This document shows positions 1 through 7,672 of a stretch of 64,000 bases of DNA, in pieces. A program made the translations under genes and the position numbers. The stretch covers positions 8,742,001-8,806,000 of the forward strand of contig NZ_CP109149.1 in the NCBI RefSeq assembly GCF_035920345.1, written 5' to 3'. The notes below the pieces were generated by a model. The model searched no databases. It saw only the letters and a list, made by a program, of their open reading frames with translations, and was not told the origin of the DNA. This stretch comes from Nocardia vinacea (lineage in GTDB: Bacteria > Actinomycetota > Actinomycetes > Mycobacteriales > Mycobacteriaceae). Numbering within the stretch: position 1 is the first letter of the stretch; each line of letters begins with the position of its first letter.

Positions 1-1059
1 GGCGATCGGGACCGCGTCGGACTCCGGGCGCACCGCGCCGTCGGCCGCCGGATCCCACCAGCTCATGCCCTCGGGCACCTCGGGAACCAGGTGCGGCGTC
101 GGCTCACGGCACAGCCCGTGCAGGTCGTGCATGGCCTCGGGCGTCATGCGATCGCAGCGGTCGATGATCTCGGCCGCTCTCGGGTCGGTGGCGCGGGCCC
201 GTTCCTTTTCGTCGTCGGTGAGCGTCATGACGCGCAGGGTGAGGATTTCGTCGATCTCGGTGGAGTCGAACAGCTGGCCCGCGCTCTGCTCGGCGATCTC
301 TGGATGGTCGTAGAGGATGATCGGTGACACCAGGACAACGTCGTTGTGGCCGGGCGGCCCGGCCAACACCGGGAAACAGCGGTGCTGGGTGCAGTGTTCG
401 ACGGCCGTCGCGGCGCCGGGTTCGGGGTCGAGGAGCGAGACGAACTCGCCGCCGTCGAGTTCGGCGATCACGTGGGCGCCGAGCATGGAGCGGGCGGTGG
501 CGTCGTCCGAGCTGGTGGCTGCGCCGCCGCTGTTGCGCAGCCGTATTCCGACGCGTCGATAGTCGCCCTCGGGGGCGACGGTCAATTCGAGCGTGCCCTC
601 GATCGGTGCTCGGGTGCGCACCACCACGCCCGCCGTCGATCCCGGAATCGGTTCGACCGCCTGCCAGCCCGGTACTTCGATCGGCATCGTCGTATTCACC
701 AATGACCAAGGGCCACAGGGGATTTCGCATTCGGTGGCTTCGTCCCAGCTGACCCATCGGCGACCGTCGGCAATCAGTTCGGCGCGCGCGGTTCCGTCCA
801 GTTCGACCGTTCGGCGCTGCAATTGCAGGAACCGCGCGGTGAGCGTGATCCGCGTGGCACCGGACGTGCGGACAAGGCATTCGGCGGCCAGCGAATCGTC
901 CTCACCGAATCCGGCCGCGGCCGCGCCGCGCGGGCCGAGCACACCGAACTGCCAGCGGGACTGGTTTTTTCGGGCGTCCGACCGGTAGGGGTACAGCAGA
1001 TACCCCTCGTACAGTACGGCGTCGGCGACGGCGCGGGCACGGGTCATGGCGGCGTTCAC
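1..1059 (-). CDS. Hydrogenase-operon conserved protein, C-terminus outside window
   Basis: The frame is open from a GTG at 1059 to the window edge, so 353 codons are visible and the C-terminus is missing. The GTG overlaps the TGA of the preceding gene (GTGA), as at the three upstream junctions, which fixes the start. The N-terminus reads ARAVADAVLYEGYLLYPYR and later parts include DVVLVSPIILYDHP and MSWWDPAADG. I see no catalytic motif, signal peptide or membrane segment. By position it belongs to the accessory genes that follow hhySL in actinobacteria. The function is unknown; a role in assembly or electron transfer is inference only. Confidence 0.75.
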   Translation of the reverse strand, partial: MNAAMTRARAVADAVLYEGYLLYPYRSDARKNQSRWQFGVLGPRGAAAAGFGEDDSLAAECLVRTSGATRITLTARFLQLQRRTVELDGTARAELIADGRRWVSWDEATECEIPCGPWSLVNTTMPIEVPGWQAVEPIPGSTAGVVVRTRAPIEGTLELTVAPEGDYRRVGIRLRNSGGAATSSDDATARSMLGAHVIAELDGGEFVSLLDPEPGAATAVEHCTQHRCFPVLAGPPGHNDVVLVSPIILYDHPEIAEQSAGQLFDSTEIDEILTLRVMTLTDDEKERARATDPRAAEIIDRCDRMTPEAMHDLHGLCREPTPHLVPEVPEGMSWWDPAADGAVRPESDAVPIA

Positions 1060-1700
1060 GGCGCGGACTCCTCGGTGAGAAGTTTCGCGACAGCGTCGTC
1101 GAATCCGAGCAACCCGTGCGAAGACTTGTAGGTGGCCAGCGCTTCGACATTCTCCCGGCGCAACCGCACCCAGCCGGAATTCGGATAGTGGGCGTCCATG
1201 AGATCGCGCCATACGGCGACCGGCATGTCGTATTTGTCCTCGCGGTCCCATGGCACCTGCTGAACCGCGAAACCCGTTTCCCCTCTGATGAATACGGTGC
1301 CGCTGAACAGGAAGATCAGGGGTACGGTGCCCTCGCGCAGGGCGTGTAGGTACTTCGATCCGGTGACCTCGAAGTCGTAGGTGCACGGCATCGGCAGTTC
1401 CACCTCGGCGCCGCCGGAGAAGCCGGGCACCATGGTGGCACAGTGCATCCAGGTGAACGACTTATGTGTTTCGTGCCAGCGTTCGCGCGGGCCGAAAAGG
1501 TCCAGCAGCCCCGCGCCTTCGGCGTCGGAGTAGCCGCGCCGGAAGGGTTCGATTCGCACCTGGGCGCGCAGCGCGATCGCGTGCACCGGCTCCTCGGCCA
1601 GCGCGGCGATGCCGATGCGCGCCGACAGATTCGGGGTGACCGCGTACGGTTCCGGCCGCACCTCGAGCACCGCAAAGGTCATCGCATAGGCCGGGCTCAT
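1056..1700 (-). CDS. DUF6084-type hydrogenase-associated protein
   Basis: A 214-residue protein that I match to the DUF6084 family, found in actinobacterial hydrogenase operons. The open frame extends further upstream, but the ATG at 1700 lies inside the TGA of the preceding gene (ATGA), so it is taken as the start. Recognisable parts are an N-terminal beta-rich half and the central HETHKSFTWMHC stretch. It has no transmembrane segment. It is translationally coupled on both sides. The biochemical role is unknown. Confidence 0.8.
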   Translation of the reverse strand: MSPAYAMTFAVLEVRPEPYAVTPNLSARIGIAALAEEPVHAIALRAQVRIEPFRRGYSDAEGAGLLDLFGPRERWHETHKSFTWMHCATMVPGFSGGAEVELPMPCTYDFEVTGSKYLHALREGTVPLIFLFSGTVFIRGETGFAVQQVPWDREDKYDMPVAVWRDLMDAHYPNSGWVRLRRENVEALATYKSSHGLLGFDDAVAKLLTEESAP

Positions 1701-2329
1701 CGCGCCACCTCCGGCCGGGCCCGAGCCGACATCGTGGTGAAGAATTCCGCGATGTAGTCCCTGGCCTCCTTGCCGCCATCGAATCCGCGCCACAGCATCC
1801 GCATCCGTCCGACGAACTCGTAGCAGGCATCGATCGGCAGCAGCAGGACCGCACCGGGACCGCCGCGTTCGGGCATCCGGATGAGCAGGGCCTCGACATC
1901 CGGTGCGAGCCGGTCGAGTTCGGGATGGCGATCCAGCATCGCCCGCCAATCCCGCAGCGGCAGTTCGGATTCGGTAGCCCCTGCCGGTCCCGGATAGAAC
2001 GCGACAGTGCGTCCGAGCGCCGAATTGACGAAGAAGAACGCCAGGCCGACCGGGATGTCGAGGGCGTCCCATTCGCCCTGACCGATCGCACAGTCGGGGA
2101 ACGAGACGTAGTGGTCGGGCACTGCCCGGTAGCGCAGCTCGGCATGCTGATCGGTGAACAGCAGATAGCAGCCCACGCATACGCACATCAGCTGCCTGCC
2201 TTCGATATCCACCACATGCCGGTGCTGTGCACCGACCGGTTCGGCGCACATTTCGCACCGCTCTCCGGCCGCCGCCGGCGGGGACGGATCGGTCGCGATA
2301 CGACGCAGTGCGCGCAGGCCCTGGTTCAT
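1697..2329 (-). CDS. DUF5947-type hydrogenase-associated protein
   Basis: A 210-residue protein resembling DUF5947. Near the N-terminus CEMCAEPV and, about 25 residues later, CVCVGCY give a four-cysteine zinc- or iron-sulfur-ribbon-like pattern. The middle has FFFVNSALGRTVAFYPGPAG. The start ATG at 2329 overlaps the stop of the hhyE-like gene (ATGA). Its position between hhyE and DUF6084 suggests a conserved accessory module. The molecular function is not established; the Cys pattern suggests metal binding (inference). Confidence 0.8.
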   Translation of the reverse strand: MNQGLRALRRIATDPSPPAAAGERCEMCAEPVGAQHRHVVDIEGRQLMCVCVGCYLLFTDQHAELRYRAVPDHYVSFPDCAIGQGEWDALDIPVGLAFFFVNSALGRTVAFYPGPAGATESELPLRDWRAMLDRHPELDRLAPDVEALLIRMPERGGPGAVLLLPIDACYEFVGRMRMLWRGFDGGKEARDYIAEFFTTMSARARPEVAR

Positions 2330-3273
2330 CCGCGGACCTCCGCAGGCACCGCCACCGAGATCTCACCGGACCGCACGAGCACGGGCAGCGGCTCGAGATG
2401 TCCCTCGCCGTCCAGCCGCGTTCCGGCGTGCACCACGTCGAAATGGGCCAGGCATCCCGGACAGCGCAGCACCGCCGAGTCGGCCGGGGCCCCCATCCTG
2501 CGGTGCAGCGCGGCCCCCGCCATCGAACGCCCACAGGCCGCGCAGCGGTCGCGATAGACGAACAGATCCGCACCGACCCTGCAGGCCAGCACCGGCACAT
2601 CGGCCACCGTGAAACCGCCGACCTCGCCTGCCGCCAAGTCCGCGAGCTCGGGGACCGAGATCCAGCTGCCCGCGGGCGGATCAGCGGTGTGTACCCGCGC
2701 GAACAGCGCGTCGGCCGGTATCACGCCCGCCTGCGGCTGTGCCGCTGCGGCGACCACCTCGATAGCCTCGATTTCCGGTGCGGCCGCACGCACCGCGTCC
2801 TCCACCGCCAGTTCCAGCGTCACCGACGATGACGGGCACGTGCGACAGCTGCCGGACAGCTCGAGCCGCACGACACCGTCGGCGACATCGATGAGCGTCA
2901 CATCGCCGCCGTGCGAGCCGAGGTACGGGCGGACGCTGTCCAGCGCCGTCGCTACCCTCGTTCGCACGTCGTGCGGGTGCAGGCCGTGCACCAACAGCAG
3001 GCTCGCGACCAGATCGTCGCGGGTCAACTCCTCGACGATCCGGTCGTCCAGCCCGGCGACGATCCGGCCGAATGCCGCGCCGTAGAGGTCGACGACCTCA
3101 CGCACGAGACGCTCGGCGCGCTCGCGCGCCACCGGGCCGCCTGCCGAACAGGCATCCAGCAGGGTGTCGATCCGATCACCCGCGCCCCGCCACTGGTTGT
3201 CGTCCATCGGTCTGGCTCGCTGCTGCGGGCGATCATCCACGCTGTGCCTCCAGTCGTCGGCCCGACCTGTCAT
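2326..3273 (-). CDS. hhyE: HhyE-like NifU/Rieske-type iron-sulfur protein
   Basis: A 315-residue protein. Residues about 105-170 match a NifU C-terminal domain, with HGGDVTLIDVADGVV and a C-x2-C at 143/146. Residues about 225-300 resemble a Rieske ferredoxin fold, but the usual Cys-His ligand pairs are replaced by C-x2-C pairs (244/247 and 271/274). Such proteins follow hhySL or hucSL in mycobacteria (HhyE/HucE) and are thought to relay electrons from the hydrogenase to the respiratory chain. The ORF could start further upstream, but the ATG at 3273 overlaps the hhyL stop (ATGA) and is preferred. Ligand identity and function here are inferred from family knowledge. Confidence 0.8.
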   Translation of the reverse strand: MTGRADDWRHSVDDRPQQRARPMDDNQWRGAGDRIDTLLDACSAGGPVARERAERLVREVVDLYGAAFGRIVAGLDDRIVEELTRDDLVASLLLVHGLHPHDVRTRVATALDSVRPYLGSHGGDVTLIDVADGVVRLELSGSCRTCPSSSVTLELAVEDAVRAAAPEIEAIEVVAAAAQPQAGVIPADALFARVHTADPPAGSWISVPELADLAAGEVGGFTVADVPVLACRVGADLFVYRDRCAACGRSMAGAALHRRMGAPADSAVLRCPGCLAHFDVVHAGTRLDGEGHLEPLPVLVRSGEISVAVPAEVRG

Positions 3274-5066
3274 TCCGCGGTGAGCGCCTGCGTGGGTGAA
3301 TGCACCTTGTCCAGGGTTACGCCGTTGCCCAGATACATGTGCACCCCGCAGGGTAGGCACGGATCGAAGCTGCGCACCGTGCGCATGATGTCGATGCCCT
3401 TGAAGTGCTCCCGGTCGTTCTCCTCGAAGATCGGCTGGCCCTGTACCGCGTCCTCGTAGGGCCCCGGCGTACCGAAGGAGTCACGCGGACTGGCGTTCCA
3501 CGGCGTCGGCGGATACGGGTGGTAGTTGGCGATCTTGCCGTCCCGGATGACCATGTGGTGCGACAGCACACCGCGCACCGCCTCGGTGAAACCACAGCCG
3601 ATGCCCTCGTCGGGCACCTCGAAGTGCTCCCACGTCTTGGTGTTGCCCGCCCGGATCTCCCCGAGCGCCTGCTCGGCGAAATGCAGCGCGCACGCCGCCG
3701 CGTAGGCCTGGAAGTAGGTCCGCGCCCGGTTGCGTTCGATCGTGTTGCTGCCGTGCGCCGGAATCTTCCATTCCAAGGTGACCGGGCCCTTCAACGCGGT
3801 CTTGGGCAGGTTGATCTGCACGCTGGATCCGGTGGATTTGACGTAACCGATGTCCACCAGCCCGGCCAGCGCCGTCACCCACAGGCGAGCCAGCGGCCCA
3901 CCGCCGGTGTCGAGCGCGAGATGGTCCTTGCCGTCGAACCAGCGGGGCGACATCACCCAGCTGTACTTGTCGTCCAGATCGCGCTTATGCGGTTTGGGGT
4001 TGGTGTGCTGATTCCACGGATGGCGCCGGTCGATCGGATTGCCGAGCGGATCGGTCGTGACGAACATTTCCTGATCGGTCCAGTCCTCGTAATACGAACT
4101 GCCCAACAGGATCCGGAGGCCGAGATTGATGTCGACCAGCGAGGTGGTGATCAGCTTCCCGTCCACGACGACGCCGGGGTTGACGAACATCCGCCGACCC
4201 CACTGCTCCATATCCTTGTAGTCGAAGTTGCACACCGCGGGATCCTGGAACGATCCCCAGCAGCCGAGCAGTGTGCGGCGCAGCCCCACCTGCTCGTAGC
4301 CCGGCAGCGCCTCGTAGAAGAAGTCGAACAGGTCGTCGTGCATCGGCACGACCTTCTTCATGAACTCCACATACCGCATCAACCGCGACATGTAGTCGGT
4401 CATCAGCTGAATCGTCGCGACCGTGCCGACCCCACCGGGATACAGCGTCGACGGGTGCACGTGCCTGCCCTCCATCAGGGAGAACATTTCGCGTGTGTAC
4501 CGGCTGACCTGCAGCGCCTCCCGATAGAACTCGCCGGTGAACGGATTGAGCGCCCGCATGATGTCGGCGACGGTGCGATAGCCGTGGTCACCGGCGTGCG
4601 GCGCCTCGGTGCGCTCGGCGAGTTCGAGCGCGCCCGGGTTGGTCTCGGCGACCATCTTCTCGCAGAAGTCCACCCCGACCAGGTTCTCCTGGAAAATATT
4701 GTGGTCGAACATGTACTCGGCGGCCTCACCGAGGTTGACGATCCACTCGGCGATGGGCGGTGGTTTGACCCCGTAGGCCATGTTCTGGCAGTAACACGAA
4801 CAGGTCGCGTGGTTGTCACCACAGATGCCGCAGATGCGGCTGGTAATGAAGTGCGCGTCGCGCGGGTCCTTGCCCTTCATGAAAATCGAATAGCCGCGGA
4901 AGATCGACGAGGTGCTGTGGCACTCGACCACCTCGCGACTTTTGAAGTCGATCTTGGTGTAGATGCCCAGACTGCCGACGATACGGGTGATCGGGTCCCA
5001 GGCCATCTCTACCAGGGCGTCGGGTTCGATCTTGCGAAGCGACGGATCGGGAATGATCTCTGTCAT
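3270..5066 (-). CDS. hhyL: Group 1h [NiFe]-hydrogenase large subunit
   Basis: A 598-residue catalytic subunit. The nickel-iron ligands are visible as RICGICGDNHATCSC (Cys79/Cys82) and DPCLPCGVH (Cys570/Cys573, His576), with a 22-residue tail after the histidine that may be removed during maturation. Sequence style and partner match the high-affinity, oxygen-tolerant group 1h (formerly group 5) enzymes that oxidise atmospheric H2 in actinobacteria. It lies 12 bp downstream of hhyS and overlaps hhyE by ATGA. The enzyme probably supports persistence during starvation (family knowledge). No frameshift or missing ligand is seen. Confidence 0.97.
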   Translation of the reverse strand: MTEIIPDPSLRKIEPDALVEMAWDPITRIVGSLGIYTKIDFKSREVVECHSTSSIFRGYSIFMKGKDPRDAHFITSRICGICGDNHATCSCYCQNMAYGVKPPPIAEWIVNLGEAAEYMFDHNIFQENLVGVDFCEKMVAETNPGALELAERTEAPHAGDHGYRTVADIMRALNPFTGEFYREALQVSRYTREMFSLMEGRHVHPSTLYPGGVGTVATIQLMTDYMSRLMRYVEFMKKVVPMHDDLFDFFYEALPGYEQVGLRRTLLGCWGSFQDPAVCNFDYKDMEQWGRRMFVNPGVVVDGKLITTSLVDINLGLRILLGSSYYEDWTDQEMFVTTDPLGNPIDRRHPWNQHTNPKPHKRDLDDKYSWVMSPRWFDGKDHLALDTGGGPLARLWVTALAGLVDIGYVKSTGSSVQINLPKTALKGPVTLEWKIPAHGSNTIERNRARTYFQAYAAACALHFAEQALGEIRAGNTKTWEHFEVPDEGIGCGFTEAVRGVLSHHMVIRDGKIANYHPYPPTPWNASPRDSFGTPGPYEDAVQGQPIFEENDREHFKGIDIMRTVRSFDPCLPCGVHMYLGNGVTLDKVHSPTQALTAE

Positions 5067-5078
5067 CGAAATATCTCC

Positions 5079-6134
5079 CTACCAGGTGCGTGTCGCGCCG
5101 GATTCGAGCTTCCCGCCCTTGTGCCGCCAGCGCGGTTCCTTGTCGACGGTGCGGCCGGTGATGTGGCGAAGACTGCGGATCACCGACCCGTACAGCCCGG
5201 AAGCGGTCGAGGAGATCTTGCCGCCCGGCGGTTCGTCCATGAACGGCATGAACTTGTCCGGGAATCCCGGCATCGTGCAGCCGATGCAGATGCCACCCAC
5301 ATTCGGGCACCCGCCCACGCCGTTGACCCAGCCGCGCTTGGGCACATTGCACTTGACGACCGGACCCCAACAGCCCAGCTTCACAATGCATTTCGGTGAT
5401 CCGTACTCTTCGGCGAAATCACCCTGCTCGTAGTAGCCCGCTCGGTCGCAACCTTCGTGCACGGTGGCGCCGAACAACCACTTCGGGCGCAGCGCATCGT
5501 CGAGCGGGATCATCGGCGCCTGGCCGGTGGCCATATAGAGAAGGTATGTAAGGGTCTCGGACAGATTGTCGGGCTGGATCGGACAGCCGGGCACGCAGAC
5601 GATCGGAATGCCCGCTTTGCTCTTCCAATCCCAGCCGAGGTAGTCCGGGACACCCATCGCGCCGGTCGGATTTCCCGCCATGGCGTGGATACCTCCGTAC
5701 GTCGCGCAGGTGCCTACGGCGACCACTGCGGTCGCCTTGGGCGCCAGCCGATCGAGCCATTCGCTCGTCGTCATCGGCTGACCGGTCGCAGGATTGTTGC
5801 CGAAGCCGCACCAATAACCCTCGTCGTGCAGCTGCTCGTTGGGGATCGATCCCTCGACGACCAGAACGAACGGATCCAGTTCGCCCCGATCTCCCTTGAA
5901 GAACCACTCCAGGAAATCGTCCGCGCCACCGGTCGGACCGCATTCGAAATCGATGAGCGGCCAATGCACGGCAATCTTCGGTAAACCGGGGAGTGATCCG
6001 AGTGCGATCTCTTCGATGCTCGGCTGGGTGGCGGCGGTGAGGGCCACCGAATCGCCGTCGCAGCTGAGTCCCGCATTGATCCAGAGGACGTGGATCAGGG
6101 TTTCTTCGGCTTTTACTGCTTCCTGAGTTGGCAT
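5079..6134 (-). CDS. hhyS: Group 1h [NiFe]-hydrogenase small subunit
   Basis: A 351-residue iron-sulfur subunit. At residues 25-28 it has CDGD where most small subunits have CxxC, so the proximal cluster is probably held by three cysteines and one aspartate, a hallmark of group 1h. Other cluster motifs are GTCATYGG, GCPIQPD, HEGCDRAGYY and the Cys-rich block containing GCWGPVVKCN and GICIGCTMPGFPDK. There is no obvious Tat signal, as in other group 1h enzymes. The sequence GGAAGG precedes the ATG at 6134. A 106-bp gap from hypB holds a CRP-like site, so hhyS may start its own transcript. Confidence 0.97.
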   Translation of the reverse strand: MPTQEAVKAEETLIHVLWINAGLSCDGDSVALTAATQPSIEEIALGSLPGLPKIAVHWPLIDFECGPTGGADDFLEWFFKGDRGELDPFVLVVEGSIPNEQLHDEGYWCGFGNNPATGQPMTTSEWLDRLAPKATAVVAVGTCATYGGIHAMAGNPTGAMGVPDYLGWDWKSKAGIPIVCVPGCPIQPDNLSETLTYLLYMATGQAPMIPLDDALRPKWLFGATVHEGCDRAGYYEQGDFAEEYGSPKCIVKLGCWGPVVKCNVPKRGWVNGVGGCPNVGGICIGCTMPGFPDKFMPFMDEPPGGKISSTASGLYGSVIRSLRHITGRTVDKEPRWRHKGGKLESGATRTW

Positions 6135-6196
6135 CGGACTGCCACCTTCCGCAGCGGGGGCACGCGGATACGGTCAGCTTTAACAACGCATCCGCG

Positions 6197-6212
6197 CGTG
6201 ACTCTGATCACA
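6197..6212. promoter_or_regulatory. CRP/GlxR-type palindrome upstream of hhyS
   Basis: Read on the minus strand the site is TGTGA-N6-TCACG, one base off the TGTGA-N6-TCACA consensus of CRP-family regulators. It lies in the hypB-hhyS gap, 62 bp upstream of the hhyS ATG, where an activator or repressor could act. No -10/-35 boxes are assigned with confidence. The match is seen in the sequence; control by CRP/GlxR is inference. Confidence 0.5.
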
Positions 6213-6240
6213 TGAGTCTAGGTCTGAGAGCGAATGGCTT

Positions 6241-7041
6241 TCAAGGCTTCGGTATGCCGGATGTTAGCCGTGCGTTGAGCCAGCCGTACCAGTGAGCCAG
6301 TCCATCGCCGGTGGTCGCCGATACCGGAACGATCGTTACGCCGGGATTCACCGACCGCGCGTATTCCGCGCATCGCTCCAGGTCGAAGTCCACATAGGGC
6401 AGCAGATCGGTTTTGTTGATCAGCACCAGCTCCGCCGCGGCAAACATGTGCGGGTATTTCAACGGCTTGTCGGTGCCCTCGGTGACCGAGACGATCACGA
6501 CCTTGCCCGCCTCGCCGAGATCGAACAATGCCGGACAGACCAGATTGCCCACATTCTCCACGAACAGCAGGCTGTCCGGCGCCGGCTCCAGCGCGTCGAG
6601 AGCGCGTCGCATCATGTCGGCATCGAGATGGCAGCCCGCGCCGGTATTTACCTGCACGACCTTGCAGCCGGTTGCTTCGATGCGCTGCGCATCCAGCACA
6701 GTGGCCTGATCGCCTTCGATGACGGCCACCGGAACCGAGTCGAGTTCGCGGATCGTCCGCTCGATCAGGGTGGTTTTCCCCGCGCCGGGCGAACTGGTCA
6801 TATTCAGCGCCAAGATTCCGCGTTCACGCAATCGCGTACGGTTCGCCGCGGCGAGCTCGTCGTTCTTGGCGAGCACCTTCTGTTCGAGGGTCAGCGTGGT
6901 CAGAGCGTGTTCGTGGGAGTGCTCGTGTTCATGCCCGGGACCATGCTCATGGTGGCCATGATCGTGCGGGTGATCGCGGTCTTGGTGTCCGACGGTGATC
7001 ACAGCGACCCCGTCGCCCTCGCATCCGCAGGTTGCGCACAT
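6241..7041 (-). CDS. hypB: Hydrogenase nickel incorporation GTPase HypB
   Basis: A 266-residue SIMIBI-class GTPase that loads nickel into the hydrogenase large subunit. The N-terminus has the high-affinity metal site MCATCGC (Cys2, 5, 7), then a histidine-rich stretch (DHPHDHGHHEHGPGHEHEH) for nickel storage. The P-loop is SSPGAGKTT, followed by EGDQAT and the base-recognition motif NKTD. The gene starts inside the 3' end of hypA, with a 43-bp overlap. It is followed by 106 bp before hhyS. Length and motifs are normal for the family. Confidence 0.97.
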   Translation of the reverse strand: MCATCGCEGDGVAVITVGHQDRDHPHDHGHHEHGPGHEHEHSHEHALTTLTLEQKVLAKNDELAAANRTRLRERGILALNMTSSPGAGKTTLIERTIRELDSVPVAVIEGDQATVLDAQRIEATGCKVVQVNTGAGCHLDADMMRRALDALEPAPDSLLFVENVGNLVCPALFDLGEAGKVVIVSVTEGTDKPLKYPHMFAAAELVLINKTDLLPYVDFDLERCAEYARSVNPGVTIVPVSATTGDGLAHWYGWLNARLTSGIPKP

Positions 7042-7373
7042 TGCTCACTCACCTCCATCGATACGATTCGAAGTTCCCGCCCCGCAGTGATCTCGACATC
7101 GGCGCTGCCGCAACTGCACAGCACGATGAGGTCGGGCAGAAGGAATTCCGCCCCGCAGTTCCGGCAACGCGCTGTCCCCTCGACAATGCGCAGGTTCAGC
7201 CGTGCTTCCTCGGCGAGTGTTCCCTCGGTGGCAAGCTCGAAACAGAACTGCATGGACTCGGGCACCACAGCGCACAGCGCACCTACCTCGACCGTCACGT
7301 CGTGCACCACGCGCCCTTGCGCATGCTCGCAGACGGCGTCGACAAGGTACTGGGTTATAGCCATTTCATGCAT
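6999..7373 (-). CDS. hypA: Hydrogenase nickel metallochaperone HypA
   Basis: A 124-residue zinc/nickel metallochaperone partnering HypB. An upstream in-frame ATG exists at 7394, but MHEMAITQ at 7373 is chosen because the N-terminal Met-His-Glu forms the nickel site of all HypA proteins and GAGG lies just upstream. The zinc site is CRNC followed by CSC, so the second pair has only one residue between cysteines instead of two, a small deviation. The 3' end overlaps hypB. The other maturation genes hypC-hypF are not in the window; hypX is at 16.8 kb. Confidence 0.93.
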   Translation of the reverse strand: MHEMAITQYLVDAVCEHAQGRVVHDVTVEVGALCAVVPESMQFCFELATEGTLAEEARLNLRIVEGTARCRNCGAEFLLPDLIVLCSCGSADVEITAGRELRIVSMEVSEQCAQPADARATGSL

Positions 7374-7672
7374 CCCGACCTCGCCTTTCGACAAGCCCTG
7401 GGATGAATCCTACGCCGCGGGGGACCTCGCCTCGGCAATAATCTGCCGCCGGGCCGTTGCTACTGGCTCGCCTTGTTCCTCCAACTCGGCGCTGCCATTT
7501 TGCCGGATGAACCAGGCGTTGCGGACCTCGGCTATCGCCTTGCCGGATGACGCCGCGAGCATTGTCGTGATCGACGAGGTGTATGAGCCGCAAGGATTTT
7601 CTGGATCTGCCGATGGGGACCCGAAGATCTGCTGCGCGCGTGGCAGTGACGACGTGCTGTCCCGGCTTCTCG
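7374..7672. other. Intergenic region upstream of hypA
   Basis: About 300 bp between the kinase stop and hypA, both on the minus strand. It probably carries the hypAB promoter. I see no confident -10/-35 pair, terminator hairpin or gene; the open frames crossing it are shadows. Confidence 0.4.

Noticed and set aside
104..880. 258-residue arginine-rich frame on the minus strand
   Set aside because: It is a shadow of the real frame running from GTG 1059, which overlaps the previous stop and has normal composition.
3405..5399. 664-residue plus-strand frame across the hydrogenase genes
   Set aside because: It is antisense to hhyL and hhyS, whose catalytic motifs prove the minus strand codes.
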